This document shows positions 27,837-35,275 of a DNA stretch of 59,955 nucleotides, piece after piece. Origin of the DNA: Komagataeibacter xylinus (GTDB lineage: Bacteria; Pseudomonadota; Alphaproteobacteria; Acetobacterales; Acetobacteraceae); contig NZ_QQBI01000018.1 in the NCBI RefSeq assembly GCF_004302915.1, forward strand, positions 1-59,955, read 5' to 3'. Position 1 is the stretch's first letter. Every line of letters starts with the position of its first letter. The notes under the pieces were generated by a model. It had not been told where the DNA came from, ran no database searches, and worked only from the letters and a program-made list of their open reading frames with translations. The translations under genes were made by a program, and so were the position numbers.

Positions 27837-29093
27837 TCATGCCGTCGCGCCCCGCCTGAAAAGACGCGCCGACAACAACAGCGAAGCCAGCGCCAGCATG
27901 GCCAGCCCCGCGACATAGAGCATGGGAATGCTCTCCAGGCCCGTATGCGCAATCAGGGCGGCATTGACCAGTGGTGCAAGGCTGCCGAACACCACCACGC
28001 CGGATGAATACCCGATCGCCAGGCCCCGCCCCCGGTTCCCGCGCGGAAACAGCAGGCTGATGAACCCATCAAGGGCCGCAAAATACATCAGGGCCGCCAT
28101 ATTGAAAACCAGCGGCATCGCCAGCAATGCGTATGAATGACGGTGCAGGACCGCAAAGGCCAGCCATGGCAGGATCATCATGATGACGCAGCCCAGCGCA
28201 AGGGGGCGTATGTCATGGGTGCGGTCGAAATAGGCGGCGAGCTTCCACCGCACGGGCGTCAACAGCAGTTGCACCGCATACGTGACAAGACTCGCCAGAT
28301 AGACCGTATGGGTCGCGATATGGAAATGGTGCCGCGCGTAGTACGGCATGTAGATCCCGAGATAGGTGATCCCGCTGCCAAGGGAAATCATGCCCGCGAC
28401 CAGCATGGTGCGGATGAGCGTGCCGGGTTCGACAAACGGGAGCGCCATGGCCGGCGGCGCAAGGGAGCGCAGGGAGAACAGCCGCCTGCGCAGCACCAGC
28501 CCGCCTATTCCCGCACAGACACCCCCCAGGGTCGCGATGCGGAAGCCATAGCCGTCAAACGCAGGCGGCGGCAGGACCACGCTGAGGGCCAGCGCCATCG
28601 CGGCGGCAAGGAAAGAGGCAAGGATCTGCCCGATGGGCTGCCAGCTTGCCGCGCGGGCTTCATGATGGGGCGAATTCTCGATCAGGCAGGACGTGGCGCT
28701 GCTGAACTCCCCCCCGAGGGAGAAGCCGTGCAGAAGCCGCGCGCCAATGATGGCGGCAGGCGCCAGCACGCCAATCGTGTCATAACCCGGGGTCAGGGCC
28801 AGCAGGAGGCTGCCCAGCGTCATGAGCCGGATGCACAGGATCATGGTCGGCAGCCGCCCCCTGCGGTCGGCATAGGTGCCCAGAACCACCGCCCCGAGCG
28901 GGCGGCCGATCATGGTCAGGCCAAAGGTGGCCAGCACCAGCGCCAGCGGGGAAAAGGCCAGCCCGGCCGGAAAGAATGTCTGGGCGATGGAACCCGAAAA
29001 ATAGGCGTATATGACGAAATCGTAATATTCGATCACGCTTCCAATGACGCATGCACAGGTGAGCAGCCTGCGATCAGGGGCACAAGCAGCCAT
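27837..29093 (-). CDS. MHS-type major facilitator transporter
   Basis: A 418-aa inner-membrane permease of the MFS metabolite:H+ symporter branch (relatives carry citrate, 2-oxoglutarate, shikimate or proline/betaine). IGSVIEYYDFVIYAYFSG in the first helix, IGRPLGAVVLGTYADRRGR between helices 2 and 3, and GFSLGGEFSSATSCLIEN in helix 4-5 are diagnostic of the branch. About 12 hydrophobic segments are visible. The ATG at 29093 lies 1 nt after the LysR stop, pointing to translational coupling. The substrate is not readable from sequence. Confidence 0.88.
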   Translation of the reverse strand: MAACAPDRRLLTCACVIGSVIEYYDFVIYAYFSGSIAQTFFPAGLAFSPLALVLATFGLTMIGRPLGAVVLGTYADRRGRLPTMILCIRLMTLGSLLLALTPGYDTIGVLAPAAIIGARLLHGFSLGGEFSSATSCLIENSPHHEARAASWQPIGQILASFLAAAMALALSVVLPPPAFDGYGFRIATLGGVCAGIGGLVLRRRLFSLRSLAPPAMALPFVEPGTLIRTMLVAGMISLGSGITYLGIYMPYYARHHFHIATHTVYLASLVTYAVQLLLTPVRWKLAAYFDRTHDIRPLALGCVIMMILPWLAFAVLHRHSYALLAMPLVFNMAALMYFAALDGFISLLFPRGNRGRGLAIGYSSGVVVFGSLAPLVNAALIAHTGLESIPMLYVAGLAMLALASLLLSARLFRRGATA

Positions 29094-29094
29094 T

Positions 29095-30006
29095 TCAGGA
29101 CGTGGAGGTGCCAAGATTGCGGATCAGGAAGTCAATGAACGAACGCAGCGTGGGGGCATTGTACCGCTCCTTGTGGTACAGCAGGTAGATGGGCCGCGAA
29201 GGCAGCGCATATTCAGGCAGCAGCGCCTGGAGCTGGCCATTATGCAGGTCGGCCTGGACCATGTCCTCGGGCAGCATGGCCACGCCCAGCCCCGCGAGCG
29301 TGGCGCGGTGCATGGCCTGCGTGTTGTTGAACAGCATCCGGCGCTTCATGGGCACGATCACCTGCCCCTCCGCGCCCTCGAGCCGCCATTCGCGCTGGCC
29401 CCATGCCTGCGGGGATGTGGTGGAATAGGCGAAGGCCAGCCCGTCATGCGTGGCAAGCTGGTGAGGGTCCACGATCTCCTCGTGGCAGGCGACATAGGCG
29501 GGTGCGGCGCACAGGGTCATGCGATAATCCCCCAGCCTGCGGCAGATCAGCGATGAAGGCTCCAGGTTGCCCAGCCTGATGGCCACGTCGAATTTGTCGC
29601 GTGTCAGGTCCATGGCGCGCGCGCTCAGCACCACCTCGATATCCACCGCCGGGTGCCGCGCCAGGTAGCGGGCAATGCACGGCGTTACACTTTCAATGCC
29701 ATAGGTAATGGGGGTTGTTATGCGCAGCGTGCCCGCCGGGCTGTCCTGCGCGGCCTGCGCCAGTTCCTTCGTTTCATCCACAAGGCGCAGGATCTCCTTG
29801 CATTTTTCAAAATAAAGGGCGCCAAACGGGGTCAGGCTCTGCCGTCGGGTGGTGCGCCGCAGCAGGGTGCTGCCCAGTTCCTCTTCCAGCACGCGCACGT
29901 AATTCCCCACCATTGTGGAGGAAATGCCGCACCGGTCGGCCGCAGCTGTCATGCTGCCGGTTTCAACGACTGCGACGAAGATGGTGATAGCCTGGAAAAC
30001 ATTCAT
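29095..30006 (-). CDS. LysR-type transcriptional regulator
   Basis: A 303-aa LTTR with an N-terminal winged HTH (about residues 1-60: FVAVVETGSMTAAADRCGIS, then LEEELGSTLLRRTTRR) and a C-terminal substrate-binding domain (about 90-295). It resembles the CrgA/DmlR-like group. It is transcribed first in the line LysR - MHS permease - TonB-dependent receptor and divergent from ggt, so it likely controls one or both sides through the 95-bp shared gap. Confidence 0.92.
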   Translation of the reverse strand: MNVFQAITIFVAVVETGSMTAAADRCGISSTMVGNYVRVLEEELGSTLLRRTTRRQSLTPFGALYFEKCKEILRLVDETKELAQAAQDSPAGTLRITTPITYGIESVTPCIARYLARHPAVDIEVVLSARAMDLTRDKFDVAIRLGNLEPSSLICRRLGDYRMTLCAAPAYVACHEEIVDPHQLATHDGLAFAYSTTSPQAWGQREWRLEGAEGQVIVPMKRRMLFNNTQAMHRATLAGLGVAMLPEDMVQADLHNGQLQALLPEYALPSRPIYLLYHKERYNAPTLRSFIDFLIRNLGTSTS

Positions 30007-30101
30007 TATAAACCACGATTTGATAATCTTCTGATCGTAAGCGCATTTATCAGCCTACGTGAAGTTCGTATCGGTAAAGCGACGATATTTTGGTTCAGAG
30101 T
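30007..30101. promoter_or_regulatory. Divergent LysR / ggt control region
   Basis: An AT-rich 95-bp gap between divergent starts. TGATAA (about 30022-30027) and TTATCA (about 30047-30052) form an interrupted inverted repeat suitable for LysR-family binding (which favours T-N11-A dyads). Promoter hexamers cannot be assigned with confidence. Confidence 0.45.
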
Positions 30102-31874
30102 ATGAAAGTTGCTGATTCCAATATGCAAGCATCTGCCCCCAACCCGCTTCCTTCCTTCCGTTCACGCAAGAAGCGCCTCGCCGCGGGCGCGGTGGGCACG
30201 CTCATGCTGATTTTTGGCTCAGCGACGATGGGCCAGGCACAGGAGACGGACAGCGCCACCACGGCGCGCCACTTCATGGTGGCAACGGCCAACCCGCTGG
30301 CATCGCAGGCGGCCTCAAACGTGCTGGCGCAGGGCGGCAACGCGGTCGATGCCGCCATTGCGGGGCAGATGGTCCTGGCCGTGGTCGAGCCGCAGGCCTC
30401 GGGGCTCGGCGGCGGTTCCGCCATCATGTACTGGGACAAGGCACAGAAGAAACTTGCCTTTTATGATGGCCTGGCCAGCGCCCCGGCCAGCGTGCCGCAG
30501 GATTACGCGCATGACGCGGCCGGAAAGCACCTCCCGCCCGAGGCGCTGGCGCGCAGCGGCCGCGTGGTGGCGGTTCCGGGCACGCTGCGCACGCTGGCGC
30601 TGCTGCATGCGCGTTCTGGCAAGATGCCGTGGGCGAGCCTGTTCACCGATGCCATCAGGCTGGCCCGCAACGGCTTTCCCCTGCCCGGCTACCTGCACCT
30701 TGTGCTGACCGAACGGCCCGAACTGGCGCATGTTCCGGCACTGGCGCAGTATTTTGATGAGACGGGGCACCCCCTGCCCCTGGCCACCACGGTGCATAAC
30801 GAACCCCTGGCGCAGACACTCGAGCATGTCGCGCATGAAGGCGCGGAGTATCTCTATAAACCCGCCTTCGCCCGCAAGATCGAAACAGCCGTCGCCACCG
30901 GGCCCTATCCCGGCACGATCGTGCCCGCGGACCTTGCCGCCTACCGGGTGCGCGAACGCGCACCGCTATGCATCACCGCGTTTAAACGCCGGATCTGTTC
31001 GGCAGCGCCGCCGGTGGCCGGTGGCCTGTCGGTGCTGCAGCAGCTGGCCATTCTGGACCGGCTGGATATTGGCCGTTACGCGCCCGGCAGCGTGCAGGCG
31101 GCGCACCTGCTGCTCGAGGCCTCGCGGCTGGCGGAAGCCGACCGCCGCAAATACGCGGCTGACCCCGATTTCGTGCCGGTGGCAACAGCCCAGCTGCTTG
31201 ATTCTGCCTATCTGGACAGCCGGGCCGCCCTTGTTTCCGACAGCACCGCGATGGAGAAGGTCACGCCCGGCGCGCTGGCGCAGCATGCCTTCATGCATCC
31301 TGCTTCCGATGCGATGACGGTCCCGGCCACCACGCATCTCGCCATACGTGACAGCAAGGGCAATGCGGTGTCCTTCACCACCACCATCAACCTGAATTTC
31401 GGGGCGGATATTGTTGTTGATGGCGTGGTGCTCAATAACGCCATCACCAATTTCGCCACCCTGCCGGTGGTGAATGGCCAGCCCGTGGCCAATATAGCGG
31501 CACCGGGCAAGCGCCCGATCACCACCATGGCCCCCACCATCGTATTCGGCAAGGACGGCCAGCCAGAGGTCATTATTGGCGCGGGCGGCGGGGCCCGCAT
31601 CATTGATTCGGTGGTGCAGACGCTGGTGGGCTACCTGGCCTGGGGGCAGAACATCCGCACCGCCATCGAGCAGCCCCGCATCGGGGCACAGAACCACAAC
31701 CAGGAGCTTGAACGCGGCACCAAGGCCGCGGCACTGGAGCCAGAGCTGCGCAAGATGGGCCATAAACCCAAGATTGCGGTCATGAATGCGGCGGTTCAGG
31801 CCATTACGGTCGGACCGGACGGCCTGCAGGGCTGGGGCGACCCGCATCGTGATGGCGTGGCGATGGGCCAGTAA
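30102..31874 (+). CDS. ggt: Gamma-glutamyltranspeptidase
   Basis: A periplasmic Ntn-hydrolase that cleaves glutathione and other gamma-glutamyl compounds. The ~590-aa proenzyme has a signal sequence (KRLAAGAVGTLMLIFGSATMGQAQ), the large-subunit motif GGNAVDAAIAGQMVLAVVEPQASGLGGGSA, and the self-cleavage site ATTHLAIRD, whose first Thr of TTH (about residue 410) is the catalytic nucleophile. The small subunit follows with APGKRPITTMAPT and GAGGGARIIDSV. The start is uncertain: ATG at 30102 or 30123, with no strong Shine-Dalgarno for either. It is divergent from the LysR gene. Confidence 0.92.
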   Translation: MKVADSNMQASAPNPLPSFRSRKKRLAAGAVGTLMLIFGSATMGQAQETDSATTARHFMVATANPLASQAASNVLAQGGNAVDAAIAGQMVLAVVEPQASGLGGGSAIMYWDKAQKKLAFYDGLASAPASVPQDYAHDAAGKHLPPEALARSGRVVAVPGTLRTLALLHARSGKMPWASLFTDAIRLARNGFPLPGYLHLVLTERPELAHVPALAQYFDETGHPLPLATTVHNEPLAQTLEHVAHEGAEYLYKPAFARKIETAVATGPYPGTIVPADLAAYRVRERAPLCITAFKRRICSAAPPVAGGLSVLQQLAILDRLDIGRYAPGSVQAAHLLLEASRLAEADRRKYAADPDFVPVATAQLLDSAYLDSRAALVSDSTAMEKVTPGALAQHAFMHPASDAMTVPATTHLAIRDSKGNAVSFTTTINLNFGADIVVDGVVLNNAITNFATLPVVNGQPVANIAAPGKRPITTMAPTIVFGKDGQPEVIIGAGGGARIIDSVVQTLVGYLAWGQNIRTAIEQPRIGAQNHNQELERGTKAAALEPELRKMGHKPKIAVMNAAVQAITVGPDGLQGWGDPHRDGVAMGQ

Positions 31875-31968
31875 TGCCGGGCCTGCCGGGGTCTCCATTG
31901 ATGGCGCCAGCCAGCACCCATAACCCGCAGCCCGCCTGAAGGCCCTTCACGGCCGCGCCATGCGGGCC

Positions 31969-32012
31969 TTCGGAAAACGCCACCTTTTTAAAAAACAGGG
32001 CGGCACCCGGCA
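31969..32012. repeat. Degenerate double-hairpin repeat remnant
   Basis: Contains GGAAAACGCCACCTTTTTAA and AGGGCGGCACCCGG, recognisable as a decayed first hairpin of the recurring element, between the convergent stops of ggt and cbiD. Confidence 0.45.
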
Positions 32013-32023
32013 GCCTTCATGCT

Positions 32024-33118
32024 TCATCCGCCAGCAACCGGGTGCGGGCCATGCCGGGCCACCAGCGTGCCCGCACGGTCGAACAGCAGCACATCCAGCA
32101 TGCATGGCGTGCCTGCCAACACGTCACACGCCGTCTGCCAGGCTCCTCGTGCGACTGCCGCGCCAAGCGGGTGGCCCGCCCCGGCGGCCTGCGCGAAGGC
32201 GGAGGCAACCGAATGGGCCTGCGCAATGGCCGCCGCCAGCGCATCGGGCGCGCCAATGCCGCGCGCCAGTTCCGCCAGGCGGGTCATGTCCGCCTGCCCC
32301 CGGCGGGAATGCAGGTCAAGGAACCCCTGCGCCAGCTTGGTCATCTTGGCCACGCCACCACCAATGGTGATGCGCGGCACGGGATGGCGGCGCAGGTATT
32401 TGAGCAGGCCACCGGCAAAATCGCCCATCTCCAGCATGGCTTCCTCCGGCAGGGCGTACAGCGCGCGGGTGGCGCGTTCCGACACATCGCCCGTGCAGCC
32501 CGCCACATGCGGCAGGCCCAGCGCGCGCGCCACGTCCACGCCACGATGGATGCTGTCGATCCACGCAGCGCAGGAAAACGGCACCACGATCCCCGTCGTG
32601 CCCAGAACGGACAGGCCACCCACAATGCCCAGCCGGCCATTAAGCGTATGCCGCGCCATTTCCGCACCACCCTCAATCGAGATGGTCACCTCCGCATCGG
32701 GCACGCGCCCGTCCGCGCCGGTCAGGGCAGTGCGGATCATGCGCCGGGGCACGGGGTTTATGGCAGGCTCGCCGGGCGGTATGGGCAGGCCGGGCAGGGT
32801 CACGGTACCCACGCCCGGCCCCGCGCGGAACACCACGCCGCTGCCCGGCGGGCCACGGCGCACATCCGCGCGCACATGCGCACCGTGGGTGACATCAGGG
32901 TCGTCGCCCGCATCCTTCACCACCTCCGCCCAGGCGCTGCCAGGACCATGACCATGGGCGGCCAGCGCAAAGGCCACCTCCTGCCCGCCGGGCAGCGTGA
33001 TGGTGACCGGGTCGGGAAAGCCCTGCCCGCGCAAGGCTGCCCACGCGGCCTTTGCTGCGGCAGTGGCGCAACTGCCGGTCGTCCACCCCCGGCGCAGGAT
33101 GGTATGGGTACGCTCCAT
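32024..33118 (-). CDS. cbiD: CbiD, (cobalt-)precorrin-5B C1-methyltransferase
   Basis: A 364-aa CbiD-family protein. The N-terminal RRGWTTGSCATAAAKAAW is the hallmark segment, followed by VVKDAGDDPDVTHGA, NPVPRRMI and LGTTGIVVPFSCAAWIDSIH. CbiD methylates C1 during extrusion of the two-carbon fragment in the anaerobic pathway; aerobic organisms normally use CobF. Here it coexists with CobG and CobN, and no cobF is seen in the window. The ATG at 33118 has AGAAGG upstream; longer frames would run into the divergent cobB gene. Confidence 0.93.
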   Translation of the reverse strand: MERTHTILRRGWTTGSCATAAAKAAWAALRGQGFPDPVTITLPGGQEVAFALAAHGHGPGSAWAEVVKDAGDDPDVTHGAHVRADVRRGPPGSGVVFRAGPGVGTVTLPGLPIPPGEPAINPVPRRMIRTALTGADGRVPDAEVTISIEGGAEMARHTLNGRLGIVGGLSVLGTTGIVVPFSCAAWIDSIHRGVDVARALGLPHVAGCTGDVSERATRALYALPEEAMLEMGDFAGGLLKYLRRHPVPRITIGGGVAKMTKLAQGFLDLHSRRGQADMTRLAELARGIGAPDALAAAIAQAHSVASAFAQAAGAGHPLGAAVARGAWQTACDVLAGTPCMLDVLLFDRAGTLVARHGPHPVAGG

Positions 33119-33185
33119 CGGGATGACCTTCTCGTCCAACAGGGGTAAGGGTGGCATCGCTCGCCACGCTTTAGCAGGAACGGAC

Positions 33186-34514
33186 ATGATGACACGAGGG
33201 CTGATGATCGCCGCCCCCCGCTCGGGCGGGGGCAAGACCACGCTCACACTTGCCCTGCTGGCCGCCCTGCGCCGCAGGGGCGTTGCCGTGCGCGGCGCCA
33301 AGACCGGGCCGGATTACATCGACCCCGCCTTCCATGAAGCCCTGACCGGGCGCACCAGCCTCAACCTTGATAGCTGGGCCATGCCCCCGCACCTGCTCGA
33401 TGGCGTAATGGCACAGGCGCAGGCAGGCTGTGACGTGCTGGTAACCGAGGCCTCGATGGGCCTGTTCGACGGGTTGATGGAACCTGCGGGCGCACGCGGG
33501 GCACCAGCCGACATCGCGGCCCGCTACGGCCTGCCCGTGCTGCTGGTGCTCGACATTTCAGGCCAGGGCCAGTCCGCCGCCGCCACTGCTCTGGGCTTTG
33601 CCACGCTGGACCCGGCGGTAAAGATTGCGGGCGTGATCCTCAACCGCGTGGGCTCGCCCCGCCATGCCGCCATGGCAACACAGGCCATGCAAGCCATCGG
33701 CCTGCCGGTGCTGGGCGCCTTCGGGCGCGAGGCGCAGCTTGAACTGCCCGAGCGCCATCTGGGGCTGGTGCAGGCCCGCGAGCATGGCGGGCTCGACGCC
33801 CTGGCCGAACGGTTGGCCACGCAGGCCGAACGCGACCTTGACCTTGACGCCATCCTGGCCTGCGCGGCAGCCCCCCGCCTGCCCGCGCCCGCCAGCAGCC
33901 CGTGCGCCCTGCCGCCCCCGGGGCAGCGCATTGCGGTGGCGGATGATGCGGCGTTCTCGTTCCTGTATGCCCACATCATTGCAGGCTGGCGGCAGGCGGG
34001 GGCGGAACTGCACCCGTTCTCGCCCCTTGCCGATGAAGGTCCGGGCGAAGACTGCGATGCCTGCTGGCTGCCCGGCGGCTACCCTGAGCTGCATGCGGGC
34101 CGCCTTGCCGCAGCCAGCCATTTCCGCACGTCACTGGCCCGTTTCGCCCGCACCCGGCCCGTGCATGGGGAATGCGGGGGCTTCATGGTGCTGGGCGAGA
34201 GCCTGACCGACAAGGCGGGCGAGACCCACCGCATGACCGGCCTGCTCGGCCATGCCACGTCCTTTGCCACACGCCGCATGAACCTTGGCTACCGCAGCGC
34301 CACCTTGCGCGAAGGCTGCGCCATAGGCCCTGCGGGCGCCGTGCTGCGCGGGCATGAATTCCACTATGCCACGGTCACCGACCCCGGCCTCGATGCGCCA
34401 CTGGCTGACATGACCGATGGCTATGGCGCGGACCGGGGCACCGGCGGGGCACGGCGGGGGCATGTTTCGGGCACGTTCTTCCATGTGCTGTCCACGCTTG
34501 GAAATGCAGCCTGA
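33186..34514 (+). CDS. cobB: Hydrogenobyrinic/cobyrinic acid a,c-diamide synthase
   Basis: A glutamine-dependent, ATP-using amidase that amidates the a and c side chains. The 442-aa product has a P-loop-like AAPRSGGGKTTLTLALLAAL near residues 8-27, KTGPDYIDPAFHEALTG, TEASMGLFDGL, and a C-terminal class I glutamine amidotransferase domain with LPGGYPEL and the nucleophile Cys in HGECGGFMVLGE. Whether the substrate is hydrogenobyrinate (CobB) or cobyrinate (CbiA) depends on pathway; CobN in the window favours CobB. Two adjacent ATGs (33186, 33189) follow AGGA. Divergent from cbiD. Confidence 0.93.
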   Translation: MMTRGLMIAAPRSGGGKTTLTLALLAALRRRGVAVRGAKTGPDYIDPAFHEALTGRTSLNLDSWAMPPHLLDGVMAQAQAGCDVLVTEASMGLFDGLMEPAGARGAPADIAARYGLPVLLVLDISGQGQSAAATALGFATLDPAVKIAGVILNRVGSPRHAAMATQAMQAIGLPVLGAFGREAQLELPERHLGLVQAREHGGLDALAERLATQAERDLDLDAILACAAAPRLPAPASSPCALPPPGQRIAVADDAAFSFLYAHIIAGWRQAGAELHPFSPLADEGPGEDCDACWLPGGYPELHAGRLAAASHFRTSLARFARTRPVHGECGGFMVLGESLTDKAGETHRMTGLLGHATSFATRRMNLGYRSATLREGCAIGPAGAVLRGHEFHYATVTDPGLDAPLADMTDGYGADRGTGGARRGHVSGTFFHVLSTLGNAA

Positions 34515-34531
34515 ACGCGAGGCAATCTGTT

Positions 34532-34571
34532 CCGAACCTTTTTGAAAAAGGCGGCATCAGAAACTTTTTCA
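34532..34571. repeat. Degenerate double-hairpin repeat remnant
   Basis: CCTTTTTGAAAAAGGCGGCA and AGAAACTTTTTC resemble half of the recurring element and follow the cobB stop. Confidence 0.5.
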
Positions 34572-34586
34572 TGTTGGATATTTAAA

Positions 34587-34865
34587 TTGTTTTATCTCAA
34601 GTGTTTATGGAAACACGACTTTGGCTCCGAGCAACCAAATCTCATTTATTGCGAGTTTGATGGCGCAAGAACCGAACTGAGAAAAATCGAACTGTATGAA
34701 AATGGCCAGTGCGGCGTGGCGACAGAAACATTCTCGACCGGTAATACCCACCTCGCCGATATTGCCATCCCCCCGCTTGAAGGGATCAATGCGGACCCCC
34801 AGTTTGAAGCCCGTGACATAACCGCGGCGGAATTCGAGGCGGCATGGCAGGCGTGCCAGCCCTGA
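34587..34865 (+). CDS. DUF6881-like small protein
   Basis: A 92-aa protein whose whole length fits the DUF6881 pattern as I recall it: YLKCLWKHDF at the start, ELRKIELYENG in the middle, and DPQFEARDITAAEFEAAW at the end. The best start is a TTG at 34587, because the family begins just before 'Y-[IL]-K-x-x-W-x-H-D'. An earlier in-frame TTG at 34542 overlaps the repeat remnant. Base composition is far more AT-rich than its neighbours, suggesting horizontal acquisition. Family members are sometimes found near toxin/immunity genes, but no toxin is adjacent here. Function unknown. Confidence 0.65.
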   Translation: MFYLKCLWKHDFGSEQPNLIYCEFDGARTELRKIELYENGQCGVATETFSTGNTHLADIAIPPLEGINADPQFEARDITAAEFEAAWQACQP

Positions 34866-34982
34866 CGCGGCATGCACGCATCGCAGCACCCCACCCAACC
34901 CCTGCACTGCCAACATATCGGTACCAGCGATAACGCAGGCATCGGGGCAAACGTGATGGACAATATTCCCGGCAGTATTTAA

Positions 34983-34994
34983 TAATAATTATTA
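34983..34994. promoter_or_regulatory. AT-rich palindrome upstream of feoA, possible iron-regulator site
   Basis: TAATAATTATTA is a perfect 12-bp palindrome 32 bp before the feoA ATG, embedded in AATAATAATTATTACTTACT. Its position and composition fit a Fur- or Irr-type operator, but it does not match the E. coli Fur consensus closely. Confidence 0.45.
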
Positions 34995-35026
34995 CTTACT
35001 TTTACCATCCGGATTGTCCCTGTCTT

Positions 35027-35275
35027 ATGCGACTGAATGACCTGCCACGCGGAACCGACGCCGTGATCGACAGCGTTGATGATAACGGCAGCCCCGACCC
35101 GGTGGCCCAGCGCCTGCGCGAGCTGGGCTTCGTGCCGGGCGAGGCCGTGCGCATCGTGGCGACCGCACCGCTGGGCGGCGACCCGCTGGCCGTGCGCATC
35201 GGCTTCACCCGCTTTGCCCTGCGCCGCACCGAGGCGCAGCGCGTGTGCGTGCATGTGGCGAAAGCGGCGGCATGA
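35027..35275 (+). CDS. feoA: FeoA ferrous-iron transport accessory protein
   Basis: An 82-aa SH3-like cytosolic protein that supports FeoB. RLRELGFVPGEAVRIVATAPLGGDPLAVRI is the characteristic FeoA core. It starts the feo operon: its stop overlaps the feoB start by ATGA. The Shine-Dalgarno is weak (CCGGA). Confidence 0.93.
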   Translation: MRLNDLPRGTDAVIDSVDDNGSPDPVAQRLRELGFVPGEAVRIVATAPLGGDPLAVRIGFTRFALRRTEAQRVCVHVAKAAA

